A DNA stretch of 64,000 bases from Acidobacteriota bacterium. Lineage in GTDB: Bacteria > Acidobacteriota > Terriglobia > Acidiferrales > UBA7541. The translations under genes and the position numbers were made by a program. The stretch is from positions 24,638-88,637 of the forward strand of contig JABCZK010000016.1 in NCBI GenBank assembly GCA_013289695.1. Direction: 5' to 3'. Under the pieces are notes generated by a model. The model searched no databases. It was not told where the DNA came from and was given only the letters and a program-made list of their open reading frames with translations. Of the stretch, positions 1 to 9,297 are shown in pieces (positions within the stretch are counted from its first letter, which is position 1; each line of letters opens with the position of its first letter).

Positions 1-340
1 CTTTATGCCGCGCGCGCAACAGAATTGCCGGCGTCAAATCGTAAGCGCACATCCAGCGCACGTGCTTCGCGAATCGCAGCGCCAGCGTTCCCGGGCCGCA
101 AGCGAGATCCACGGCTACGTCCTCGGGCCCAGCCGCGACTAATCGCGCCAGTAATTCGGCTTCGGCCACACGCTCCGCGACGGCGTAATCGCCGAAAACC
201 TGAGCGGTTTTCGTGAACCGCTCGCGCACCAGCTCTTTCAGTTCGTGGTCGCTCACGCTCGCATGATTCGGCGGCCCCTTGGTCGATTCGTCAGGCGGCC
301 CACTAGGCGGCCCCTTCGGTGATTCATTCGTCGCGCTCAT
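1..340 (-). CDS. SAM-dependent methyltransferase, 3' end outside window
   Basis: The minus-strand frame opens at an ATG at 340 and runs off the left edge, giving about 113 N-terminal residues. Residues about 28-70 form a helical region (SDHELKELVRERF, then AVAERVAEAELL). They are followed by VDLACGPGTLALRF near residues 75-88, the glycine-rich motif I of class I SAM-dependent methyltransferases. The first 25 residues contain an odd proline-rich repeat (KGPPSGPP, then KGPP). The start overlaps the stop codon of the upstream ABC ATPase gene as ATGA, so the two are probably translationally coupled. The substrate cannot be told from this part; UbiE-like methyltransferases often look like this. 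Confidence 0.8.
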   Translation of the reverse strand, partial: MSATNESPKGPPSGPPDESTKGPPNHASVSDHELKELVRERFTKTAQVFGDYAVAERVAEAELLARLVAAGPEDVAVDLACGPGTLALRFAKHVRWMCAYDLTPAILLRARHK

Positions 341-1350
341 CGGACGAGAATACACCTCGCCTCGTGATTCTTGTTTACCGCGCGCAATTCCGGCGCCGCC
401 GCATCGCACTCCGCCACGCGATGAGGGCAACGCGGCGCGAACGCGCAACCGGGCGGCAGCGCATCCAGTGACGGAACTGTGCCGGGAATCGGCACCAATT
501 TTTCCCGCGTCAGCCGCGGCGCCGCGCGCAGCAACCCCTCGGTGTAAGGATGCCGCGGCGCGCGCAGCACTTCCGCGACCGGGCCTTCTTCCACGATGCG
601 TCCGGCGTACATCACGGCGATGCGCCCGGCAACCTGCGCCACGACTCCCAGATCGTGCGTAATGAAAAGCATCGAGAGCTGCAGCTCGCGCCGCAATTTC
701 GCGAGCAGCTCGAGTATCTGTTTCTGCACGGTGACGTCCAGCGCCGTAGTCGGTTCATCCGCGATCAGCACGCCCGGCCCCGCAGCCAATGCCATCGCGA
801 TCATCACCCGCTGGCGCAATCCCCCCGAAAGCTGGTGCGGATATTGCCGCGCGCGCCGCGCCGGGTCGGACAAGGCCGCGCGCTGCAAAGCTTGCAGCGC
901 GCGCCGCTGGATTTCACTTTCTGCAGCGCGCGGCTCGTGTACGCGAATTGCTTCTTCCACCTGCGCGCCAATGCGCAGCACCGGATTCAGCGCCGTCATC
1001 GGCTCCTGAAAAATCATGGCGATTTCGCGCCCACGCAAGGCGCGCATTTCGTTCTGCGAAATCGTCAGCAAATTTGCGCGCGCCGCGTTTCGCGCGCCGC
1101 CATTCTTGCCGCCGTCGCCGTTGCCCGCGCCGCGCAAACTCAGCCACGCTTCGCCCGCGTGCCGCGCTCCATGCGGTTCCAGCCCCATCAGCGCCAGCGA
1201 AAGCATCGTCTTGCCCGATCCCGATTCCCCCACAATCCCCAGCGTCTCGCCTTCCCCCAGCGTGAACGAAACTTCATTCACCGGACGCACCCACCCGCCC
1301 GGCGTCGGCAGCTCCACCGTCAGTCCGCGCACCTCAAGGCTTGTCGCCAT
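337..1350 (-). CDS. Dpp/Opp-type ABC transporter ATP-binding protein
   Basis: A 337-residue ATPase of the DppD/OppD family, which powers uptake of peptides or nickel through membrane permeases. Visible motifs are Walker A GESGSGKT (41-48), a Q-loop FQEPMTALNP (114-123), the signature LSGGLRQR (174-181), Walker B VLIADEP (194-200) and the C-terminal oligopeptide/dipeptide domain with cysteines in CAFAPRCPHRVAEC (about 300-316). Residues 71-98 are a glycine/asparagine/alanine-rich insertion between Walker A and the Q-loop that is longer than usual. Neither a partner DppF nor permease genes follow in the window; the next gene is a methyltransferase overlapping by four bases, so the transporter partners are elsewhere or lost. 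The family is clear, the substrate unknown. Confidence 0.9.
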   Translation of the reverse strand: MATSLEVRGLTVELPTPGGWVRPVNEVSFTLGEGETLGIVGESGSGKTMLSLALMGLEPHGARHAGEAWLSLRGAGNGDGGKNGGARNAARANLLTISQNEMRALRGREIAMIFQEPMTALNPVLRIGAQVEEAIRVHEPRAAESEIQRRALQALQRAALSDPARRARQYPHQLSGGLRQRVMIAMALAAGPGVLIADEPTTALDVTVQKQILELLAKLRRELQLSMLFITHDLGVVAQVAGRIAVMYAGRIVEEGPVAEVLRAPRHPYTEGLLRAAPRLTREKLVPIPGTVPSLDALPPGCAFAPRCPHRVAECDAAAPELRAVNKNHEARCILVR

Positions 1351-1395
1351 GGAAACATGATAGCCGTACGCGCTTGCCGCGGCGAAAAATTACGC

Positions 1396-1409
1396 TACCA
1401 TTTTATATG
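1396..1409 (+). promoter_or_regulatory. Possible -10 element for a leaderless gene
   Basis: TACCAT at 1396-1401 ends five bases before the ATG at 1407, and no Shine-Dalgarno sequence precedes that ATG. The same geometry is seen at 2367, 14565, 33127 and 40412. No clear -35 is seen, so this is the weakest of the set. Confidence 0.35.
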
Positions 1410-2288
1410 GTTGCACCGCCCTGTCCTCTCTGCCATGGCACCACTCGCTTCGCGGGCAATAAGCCCTATTGCCCTAGCTGCGGTTGGAATCGCCAAGCCG
1501 CCCTCGCCGATGTCCGCGGCACCCTGTTTTTTCTTCCGCTCGGCATCTTCCTCATGGGCGGCTTCGTTTTTTTCCTAGTTCGCTTCTGGCATTTCCGCAA
1601 CCCGTACCAGATCGCGATCTTCACCGTTTTTCCCGCCGTCGGGATTCTCATCAACTACTTCGTCTCGCGGCGAAGCCTGGCAAGGTTGCAGGCGCTTCCC
1701 GCATCGGCGATGCGCGCCCACCCCGTGCCTAACAATTCCTTCGCGTCGTCAGCCGCTCGCGCTGCAAATTCCAGCGCGGTCATCGAACCGAGCGCGCAAC
1801 AACAGGCTCTGCTCAGGACTTCGCCCCCTCGCGAAATCCGCATGTCCCTGCGCGGACGCATTAGTTTGTCGGTGGCGTTCCTGGCGGTTCTGGGTTTTGC
1901 CGCAATCTTCGGCCTGCACCTTTATACGGTTTGGGCGCGCAAGCTTTCCTTCGCCGTCTTTACACCCGGCGATTGGCTCATCGCCGCCATCGTCGCGCTT
2001 CTGCTCTTTCTTCCTTACACGATGTGGCGCTCGCAAGTTCGCGAATGCGATTTGCTGGAGCATGGCGAAGTCGCTCTGGCGACGGTGGTGGGGCAGTGGC
2101 AAGGCGATAAAGGCTCATCATCCATCCAATACGAATTCAAGGATTTCCAAGGCGAAACCCGCAAGGGCAGCGGCTTCGACTATACCGAGAAGCTCTTCGA
2201 AGGGATGCCCGTCGCCGTTTTCTACGACCGCGATAATCCCCAGCGCCAAATTCCAGCCTGCGCCACATACCACGAAGTCGTGACTTGA
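1407..2288 (+). CDS. Zinc-ribbon membrane protein with DUF3592-like C-terminal region
   Basis: A 293-residue membrane protein of unknown role. The N-terminus holds two CxxC pairs (CPLC then CPSC, residues 5-26) typical of a zinc ribbon. Two hydrophobic segments follow (about 34-55 and 62-80), then a polar stretch, then two more (about 150-175 and 190-210). The C-terminal 80 residues (EHGEVALATVVGQW through VAVFYDRDNP) resemble DUF3592, a small beta domain found in bacterial membrane proteins. The ATG at 1407 was chosen because the zinc ribbon begins right after it; an in-frame upstream ATG at 1341 would add a 22-residue basic stretch overlapping the divergent ABC gene. The next gene (2367) is a diverged paralogue. 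Confidence 0.7.
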   Translation: MVAPPCPLCHGTTRFAGNKPYCPSCGWNRQAALADVRGTLFFLPLGIFLMGGFVFFLVRFWHFRNPYQIAIFTVFPAVGILINYFVSRRSLARLQALPASAMRAHPVPNNSFASSAARAANSSAVIEPSAQQQALLRTSPPREIRMSLRGRISLSVAFLAVLGFAAIFGLHLYTVWARKLSFAVFTPGDWLIAAIVALLLFLPYTMWRSQVRECDLLEHGEVALATVVGQWQGDKGSSSIQYEFKDFQGETRKGSGFDYTEKLFEGMPVAVFYDRDNPQRQIPACATYHEVVT

Positions 2289-2351
2289 TCCGATCGCTCA
2301 TCGCCGCTGCTGCCGATGCGTCATGGTGAGGACAACAAACCGATTTACTGA

Positions 2352-2366
2352 TGCTATACTGACGCC
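2352..2366 (+). promoter_or_regulatory. Extended -10 promoter directly before a GTG start
   Basis: TGC-TATACT at 2352-2360 is an extended -10 element (TGn plus hexamer) that ends six bases before the GTG at 2367. There is no ribosome binding site in the gap, which points to a leaderless transcript. Sequence pattern only. Confidence 0.5.
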
Positions 2367-3257
2367 GTGCTGGAGACCTCCTGCCCGCGCTGTGGTGCCG
2401 TCTTCACCCCGGCTGGAGATGTGCAAAACTGCCCACACTGCGGGCTCGATTGCGGCACGGCTACCGCGCAATTCCGCGTCAACTCTCCCCGCTACATCCG
2501 GCGCGCATTGTTTTTCGGGCTGTCCGCAGCCGTGTATCTTCCAATTTTCGTAGGCATGAAGTGGATATATTGGGCTATCGCTGCGTCACTCTTGGTGCTC
2601 GGTTTGCTTTGGGCTTTTATCTCGCGGAAAACGCGACTCGAGTATCACGACCCTACCGCACCTTTAAATGTTTACGCATCCAGGGCAGACGCGAAGTCGG
2701 AGCAATCGTCGCTTCCGCTTCGGCACCCGGAAACACCCCGGAAATGGAAGGCGCTCATTTCTGCGCCTCGTCCTCGCGAAGTGTATTTGCCCTTCGGTTC
2801 CAAAGTAGGGCTGTTGTTTGCGATTCTCATTTGGATCGTGGGTTGCGGACCACTCTGGTTTAGCGTGATAACTCATCGTGTACTGTTTGGCCGCGTCGTC
2901 TATTGGCATCGTTCCGACTGGTTTGCTCTGTTGTCCATGGCGTTCTGGATGATCTGGACCCTGACACTTATCCGGCAAGAGGTCCCGGCCCGAACCCTTC
3001 TCCGCGAAGCAGAAGTTACCATCGGCTACTGGAATGACGGTACCTATCGGTTTTGGACAAAATCGGGCGAGAGCTTCCAACGCGCCGCAACCATCGGTTC
3101 TCTCGAAGGCGAGATTACAGATACAGGGCTAGTCCCGGTCTTCTACCTTCCGGAGGATCCAACCAAAAGCGTTGCTCTGTGCAGCCTGCTTTCGAGGATT
3201 CGCGTTCCGTCTGAGAGCGGATCCCGGGAATTAGCGCAAGCCTCTGCGCAATTCTAG
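2367..3257 (+). CDS. Zinc-ribbon membrane protein, paralogue of the preceding gene
   Basis: A 296-residue protein with the same plan as its upstream neighbour: an N-terminal zinc ribbon (CPRC then CPHC, residues 5-24), two hydrophobic segments (about 48-62 and 66-85), a polar linker, two more hydrophobic segments (about 145-170 and 185-205), and a C-terminal beta region ending in a VPVFYLPEDPTKS motif that matches VAVFYDRDNPQRQ of the neighbour. The start is a GTG placed six bases after an extended -10 element. The last four bases overlap the end of the convergent DUF3052 gene. The function is not known; tandem duplication followed by strong divergence is the simplest reading. Confidence 0.7.
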   Translation: MLETSCPRCGAVFTPAGDVQNCPHCGLDCGTATAQFRVNSPRYIRRALFFGLSAAVYLPIFVGMKWIYWAIAASLLVLGLLWAFISRKTRLEYHDPTAPLNVYASRADAKSEQSSLPLRHPETPRKWKALISAPRPREVYLPFGSKVGLLFAILIWIVGCGPLWFSVITHRVLFGRVVYWHRSDWFALLSMAFWMIWTLTLIRQEVPARTLLREAEVTIGYWNDGTYRFWTKSGESFQRAATIGSLEGEITDTGLVPVFYLPEDPTKSVALCSLLSRIRVPSESGSRELAQASAQF

Positions 3258-3703
3258 CGCTCCGCGACGGGAATGCAAAAACGCAAAGCCGTGTGCGTCG
3301 CGGAGAAGCTGCAAACTTTATTGTCGGTAAGCCCGGCGGATTTTCCTGCGGTGATCACGTCAATCTCGCGAATGTGCAGTTGGCCCTTGGGATAAACCAC
3401 CCAAATCGCGCCGTTTTTATGAATCGAACGCCCGAGCGAATTTAACTGCGCGAGATCCGCAACGGCCTCCACCGAAAAGAAAATCAGGTCGGCTCCATTC
3501 AGGCGTTTCCCGCGCGAGTATTCCGGCACGCGCGCCGCAAGCTCCGTCAGAAATTCCGCGCTCTCCACTCCCAGCACCGCGACTCTCTGCCCGGGCTTCA
3601 CTCCCAGCTTGTCAATCAGCAGCCGATGCGAATAATCACGCTCGGGCGCGCGAGCCTTCGCCCGACTTTTCCGCTGCACGGTCATTTTTCGCATCGTGGT
3701 CAT
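3254..3703 (-). CDS. DUF3052-like protein
   Basis: A 149-residue soluble protein. After a basic N-terminus (QRKSRAKAR) it shows SHRLLIDKLGVKPGQRVAVLGV, a Rossmann-like opening, then DLIFFSVEAVADL and GAIWVVYPKG, the pattern of DUF3052 proteins, which are small and mostly uncharacterised. Its ATG overlaps the TGA of the upstream SRPBCC gene (ATGA), so the two are probably made together. The protein has no signal peptide or membrane segment. I see no catalytic motif. Confidence 0.7.
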   Translation of the reverse strand: MTTMRKMTVQRKSRAKARAPERDYSHRLLIDKLGVKPGQRVAVLGVESAEFLTELAARVPEYSRGKRLNGADLIFFSVEAVADLAQLNSLGRSIHKNGAIWVVYPKGQLHIREIDVITAGKSAGLTDNKVCSFSATHTALRFCIPVAER

Positions 3704-4236
3704 TTTTCGATCGGTACGTCCTGCCCGAATTTCGCGCCCAGCGCCTGAAGGTATTCTTGCTGCGTCCGCGAATAACCGAGCACGAAGCGCGCTGCAACAC
3801 GGAAGATCGGATTATAGATTTCGCCGGCCTCGGTGATGCGCAGGAGCGAGCTGCCGTCCTTCACCGCCGAGATTTCGTACGTCCACGTCCCGCCAAAAGG
3901 CAGCTTAGGATCGGCAATTCGCACTACCAACGCTCGCGGCGGCACCATGACCATCACTTGATATGGAATCGATCCACCATGATTATCAAACTCGCGCCAC
4001 GATGGTTTCCCGTCCACCGGCGGAAGCATCTCCACCCGCGTCACATCCTTGCGCCACGCAGGAAATTTCGCGTAGTCCGTGATCACTTGCCAAAGCGCGT
4101 CGGGCGGCTGGCGAAACCGCGCGGCGCAAGTGGAAACGTGTTGCTGAGGCAGGAATGCGCCGATCGTCACCCCCACCAGTATCAGCAGAACCAACAGCGC
4201 CACGACCACAAAAATTGCCGCACGGATCGCGCGCAT
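3700..4236 (-). CDS. Membrane-anchored SRPBCC (polyketide cyclase-like) protein
   Basis: A 178-residue protein: one N-terminal membrane helix (IRAAIFVVVALLVLLILVGV, residues 3-22) followed by a START/SRPBCC ligand-binding fold (about 40-170), recognisable from FRQPPDALWQVITDYAKFPAWRKDVTRVE and the terminal helix. Such proteins bind hydrophobic ligands. The start could be this ATG or the GTG directly before it (4239), both behind GAGAGGAA; a further in-frame GTG lies at 4272. Coupled to the DUF3052 gene by an ATGA overlap. The ligand is unknown. Confidence 0.75.
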   Translation of the reverse strand: MRAIRAAIFVVVALLVLLILVGVTIGAFLPQQHVSTCAARFRQPPDALWQVITDYAKFPAWRKDVTRVEMLPPVDGKPSWREFDNHGGSIPYQVMVMVPPRALVVRIADPKLPFGGTWTYEISAVKDGSSLLRITEAGEIYNPIFRVAARFVLGYSRTQQEYLQALGAKFGQDVPIEK

Positions 4237-4378
4237 CACGATTGTTCCTCTCGTCGCGCCTTCCGATTCCACAAAACGGTTCCTCCAAGCGCTCGCATTA
4301 TACTTCGTTTACCCCGGCGAACGATTGGCACATAATGCGCTGCTACTGCGCGCGATCCATGCAAGGAGGAACGCAGCC

Positions 4379-4840
4379 ATGCTCCCCGGGCTAAAAGCGG
4401 CGCTGAATTATCATCCGCTGTTCGTGCATTTTCCCATCGTGCTGTGGCTCGCGGCGTTGCTGTTCGAAAGTTTCGCGGTCTGGCGCTCCAGCGACGAGTT
4501 GCAGCGCACCGCTTCGCGCTTGCTCTATCTCGGCACATTCGCCGCGATCATTACCGTGATGACTGGACTCGCCGCGCAAAAGTCCGTGGCGCCAGGCGAA
4601 GCACAACGCGCGGTAGCAATACATGAAACACTCATGCTCACCGCCACCAGTCTCGCCATCGTGTTGTGTAGTTTCGCATTTTTCATGCGTAACAATTTCC
4701 CGCCGCACCTGCGCAAGGTGCTGCTACTGGGCCTGGTGGTCCTCGGCGCGCTGCTCACCATCGGCGCGGACCGCGGCGCGCAACTCGTCTATGAATACGG
4801 CTCGGCGGTGAATTGGTCCACCGCACAGCAACAGAATTAA
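4379..4840 (+). CDS. DUF2231 family membrane protein
   Basis: A 153-residue integral membrane protein with four hydrophobic segments. The N-terminal NYHPLFVHFPIVLWLAALLFE and the conserved helix spacing identify DUF2231, a family of small membrane proteins that often carry conserved histidines and sit near heme or redox genes. The ATG at 4379 has AAGGAGGA eight bases upstream and so is preferred over an in-frame ATG at 4325. The DUF4287 gene follows 16 bases later on the same strand and may be co-transcribed. Role unknown. Confidence 0.75.
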   Translation: MLPGLKAALNYHPLFVHFPIVLWLAALLFESFAVWRSSDELQRTASRLLYLGTFAAIITVMTGLAAQKSVAPGEAQRAVAIHETLMLTATSLAIVLCSFAFFMRNNFPPHLRKVLLLGLVVLGALLTIGADRGAQLVYEYGSAVNWSTAQQQN

Positions 4841-4856
4841 TTACGGGAGTCACAAA

Positions 4857-5414
4857 ATGAAGAAACCTCGCGAAGCAAAACGCATGAGCGATGCAGCAGT
4901 GAAACAGAGTACAGGAAAGACGTGGCCGGAGTGGTTCAAAATCCTGGACAAAGCCGGCGCAAAAAAAATGCGCCACCAGGACATTTCCGCCTACTTGGCC
5001 AAAGAGCACAAAGTGGGCCCGTGGTGGTGCCAGATGATCGCCGTCCCTTACGAGCACGAGCGCGGCCTGCGCGAAAAATTCCAAAAGTGCGACGGCGAAT
5101 TCGCCGCCTCCGGCAGCCGCACACTGAGCGTCCCGCTGAGCAAGTCCTACGACGCCTGGACCGACGAAAAACTTCGCCAGCGCTGGCTACCCGGCGCAAA
5201 AATCGAAATCACCACTGCCACAAAAAACAAATCCCTGCGCGCAAAATGGAACGGCGGCCAGAGCCGCCTCAGCGTGAATTTCTACCCCAAAGGCGCCGGA
5301 AAAAGCCAGGTAGCGGTGGACCACATGAAGCTAGCAAACTCGAAAGAGTGCGCCAAGATGAAAGCCAACTGGTTCGAGGCGCTGAATCGCTTGCAGGAGA
5401 TTCTCGAAGGATAA
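4857..5414 (+). CDS. DUF4287 plus SRPBCC/AHSA1-like protein
   Basis: A 185-residue cytoplasmic protein of two parts. Residues about 20-75 (TWPEWFKILDKAGAKKMRH through GPWWCQMIAVPYEHERG) match DUF4287, and residues about 85-183 look like an AHSA1-type SRPBCC fold (SVPLSKSYDAWTDEKLRQRWLPGAKI, ending with a long helix). This fusion is recurrent in soil bacteria; no reaction is established. The start has GGGAG eight bases upstream. It lies 16 bases after the DUF2231 gene and converges on rpoD. Confidence 0.75.
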   Translation: MKKPREAKRMSDAAVKQSTGKTWPEWFKILDKAGAKKMRHQDISAYLAKEHKVGPWWCQMIAVPYEHERGLREKFQKCDGEFAASGSRTLSVPLSKSYDAWTDEKLRQRWLPGAKIEITTATKNKSLRAKWNGGQSRLSVNFYPKGAGKSQVAVDHMKLANSKECAKMKANWFEALNRLQEILEG

Positions 5415-5465
5415 ACGCAAAGTCGTAGGGGCGAGTCTGACACCCGCCCCCTGCGATCGCAGCGA

Positions 5466-7193
<1,728 letters not shown>

Positions 7194-7467
7194 ACTTCCT
7201 CCCTCGCAGAGGTCAGGCGATGCGCGCAAACAGGTCCGCAAAATGCAAAGCCGCCGTGGTGAGACACCCCGGCGCACTGCAAATTAGCTGCATTTAAACG
7301 GTTTTTTAGAGCGAACTTTCGAACCCGTCGCCGATTCCGCGCCCGTGCCGCCACGCCCGCGCCTACCCTCACGCATCTATAGGATGCACGAAGCGTGCCG
7401 CCCGTCTCCTCCAAAACCCTACGAATATACAATATCACCCATGCTAACGTCAACGATCCGCCGTAAG
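7194..7467. other. rpoD-dnaG intergenic region
   Basis: 274 bases without a supported gene. The AT-rich stretch around 7424-7437 could hold an rpoD promoter reading leftwards, but no clean -35/-10 pair was identified. Confidence 0.3.
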
Positions 7468-9252
7468 TCATTGCTCGGGAAGGATTTTGCTCGGTTCCGG
7501 CTCCCGCTCGCGAGACAGCAGCCGCAGCAGTTCCATCCGGCGAATCACTAATTTTTTCAGCTCATCCGCCGCTGGGTTCGCTTCGATCTGCCTCTGCAAA
7601 TCCGTCAGTTCCTGCGCTACGGGCCGGTGGCGTAAAAACCCCAGGCAGCTTTCTGCGTCTTCCCAAGTGCCTTCCGGCAGCGTTTCAAAAAGAATCTCAA
7701 AGAAGAGCCGGCGGTCTTTGTCGTCAAGCGTCGCGGCCAGCGCCGCGGCGTCCAGTTTTTGGCCCGACGCAATTGCCACCACCAGCGCCTCGAATATGTT
7801 CCGCGTCTCGAGACCCCGGTGCAAATCAGCCGAAGCGATTTCCTGGGCCAGCTTCTCGCGAAATTCCACCGCTTCGAACAACATGCGGATTAACTGTCTC
7901 TCGGCGCGCTTCACCGCAGGCGTCAGCAGCTCCGCCTTGGGTTTCACTTCGCTGCGCCGCTCGTCTGCCGCGCGACGCAGTGCCGCGCGCAGCACCGGCT
8001 CATCCACGCGCAATTCTGAAGCGATCCTCGTGGCCCACTCCGACCGCAGCAGCCGGTTCGGCAGTCGCTGCACGTACGGCATCAGAAAATTCAGCGCGGC
8101 CACTTTTCCCGCCGCCGTGGTCCGGTCCATCAGTCGCGCGCGGCCGATCAAGTAATCCAGATAGGGCGGCGCCTGCGTCAGCAATTTCTTGTAAGCCTCG
8201 ACGCCCTGTTCCTTGATGAATTTGTCGGGATCGGCGCCGCCCGGCAGCGCCAGCACGCGTACATCAAATTCTTTTTCCAACAGCAGCACCAGCGAACGTT
8301 CCGTGGCAGCCTGCCCGGCCGTGTCCGGATCGTAGTTCACCACGATGCGCCGTGTGAATCGCGAAAGCAGTTTCGTCTGTGGCTCCGCAAGGCTGGTGCC
8401 GCAACTGGCCACCACATTGCCCACGCCTGCGCGCGCCACTGCAATCGCATCCATGTACCCTTCCACCAAAACCGCGAAATCACTTTGCCGCAGCGCTTCC
8501 TTCGCGCGATCCAGGTGATACAACACGCCGCTTTTGGAATAAATCGGCGTCTCCGGCGAGTTCATGTATTTCGGCATGTCGTCGCCCATCGCGCGCCCGC
8601 CGAAGGCGATTACCTTCCCCGCTTCATTCGAAATAGGAAACATGATGCGGCGGCGGAAACGATCGTAAAATCGCCCGCTCTGGTCGCGCCCCACAAGCCC
8701 CGAAACTTCCAGAATGTTTTCCGGATATTTTTGTTTCAGAAACCTGCACAGAGCGTCGCCCGCGGAGGGCGAGAATCCCAGGCCGAACCGTGTCACCGCT
8801 GCGCGATCCAGGCCGCGGTCTTCCAGGTACGCAAACGCCACATTGCCTTCCGGAGTCTGCAGAAGGTGTCGCGCAAAAAACGCCGCCGCTTCCCGATGCA
8901 TATCCACCAGCGCGGAACGCTGCTGATTTTCCTTGCGCTCCTCGGGCGAACGCTCGCGCGGCTTGGGAATCGCAATCCCGCATTTTTCCGCAACCGTGCG
9001 CACTGCTTCCGGGAACGGCGCTTTCTCTAACTCCATCACAAATTGAAAAACATCGCCGCCCTTCCCGCAGCCGAAGCAGTAATACATCTGCTTCACCGCG
9101 CTAACGCTGAACGAAGGAGTCTTCTCCTGATGGAACGGGCACAACCCGCTGAAATTCTGCCCGCTCTTCTTCAAACGCACATATTCGCCAATCACGCGAA
9201 CAATGTCCGCCTGTTGCTTGACCCGATCCGCGAATGAGCCCGCTTCCGCCAT
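7468..9252 (-). CDS. dnaG: DNA primase DnaG
   Basis: A 594-residue primase that lays RNA primers for replication. The N-terminal CHC2 zinc finger is intact (C38, H41, C59, C62). The catalytic core shows YLEDRGLDRAAVTRFGLGFSP, then the TOPRIM motifs: VLVEGYMDAIAVARAG with E264, and the metal-binding DPD in VVNYDPDTAGQAA near residue 309. The C-terminal helicase-binding region (about 440-590) is more variable, as usual. The start is an ATG. It lies between mutS2 (45 bases upstream) and rpoD, so it is probably part of one transcript. Confidence 0.97.
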   Translation of the reverse strand: MAEAGSFADRVKQQADIVRVIGEYVRLKKSGQNFSGLCPFHQEKTPSFSVSAVKQMYYCFGCGKGGDVFQFVMELEKAPFPEAVRTVAEKCGIAIPKPRERSPEERKENQQRSALVDMHREAAAFFARHLLQTPEGNVAFAYLEDRGLDRAAVTRFGLGFSPSAGDALCRFLKQKYPENILEVSGLVGRDQSGRFYDRFRRRIMFPISNEAGKVIAFGGRAMGDDMPKYMNSPETPIYSKSGVLYHLDRAKEALRQSDFAVLVEGYMDAIAVARAGVGNVVASCGTSLAEPQTKLLSRFTRRIVVNYDPDTAGQAATERSLVLLLEKEFDVRVLALPGGADPDKFIKEQGVEAYKKLLTQAPPYLDYLIGRARLMDRTTAAGKVAALNFLMPYVQRLPNRLLRSEWATRIASELRVDEPVLRAALRRAADERRSEVKPKAELLTPAVKRAERQLIRMLFEAVEFREKLAQEIASADLHRGLETRNIFEALVVAIASGQKLDAAALAATLDDKDRRLFFEILFETLPEGTWEDAESCLGFLRHRPVAQELTDLQRQIEANPAADELKKLVIRRMELLRLLSREREPEPSKILPEQ

Positions 9253-9297
9253 TTGTCCTAACGACTTCTTACTCTACACCCCTTTGTTTTCGCCAGC

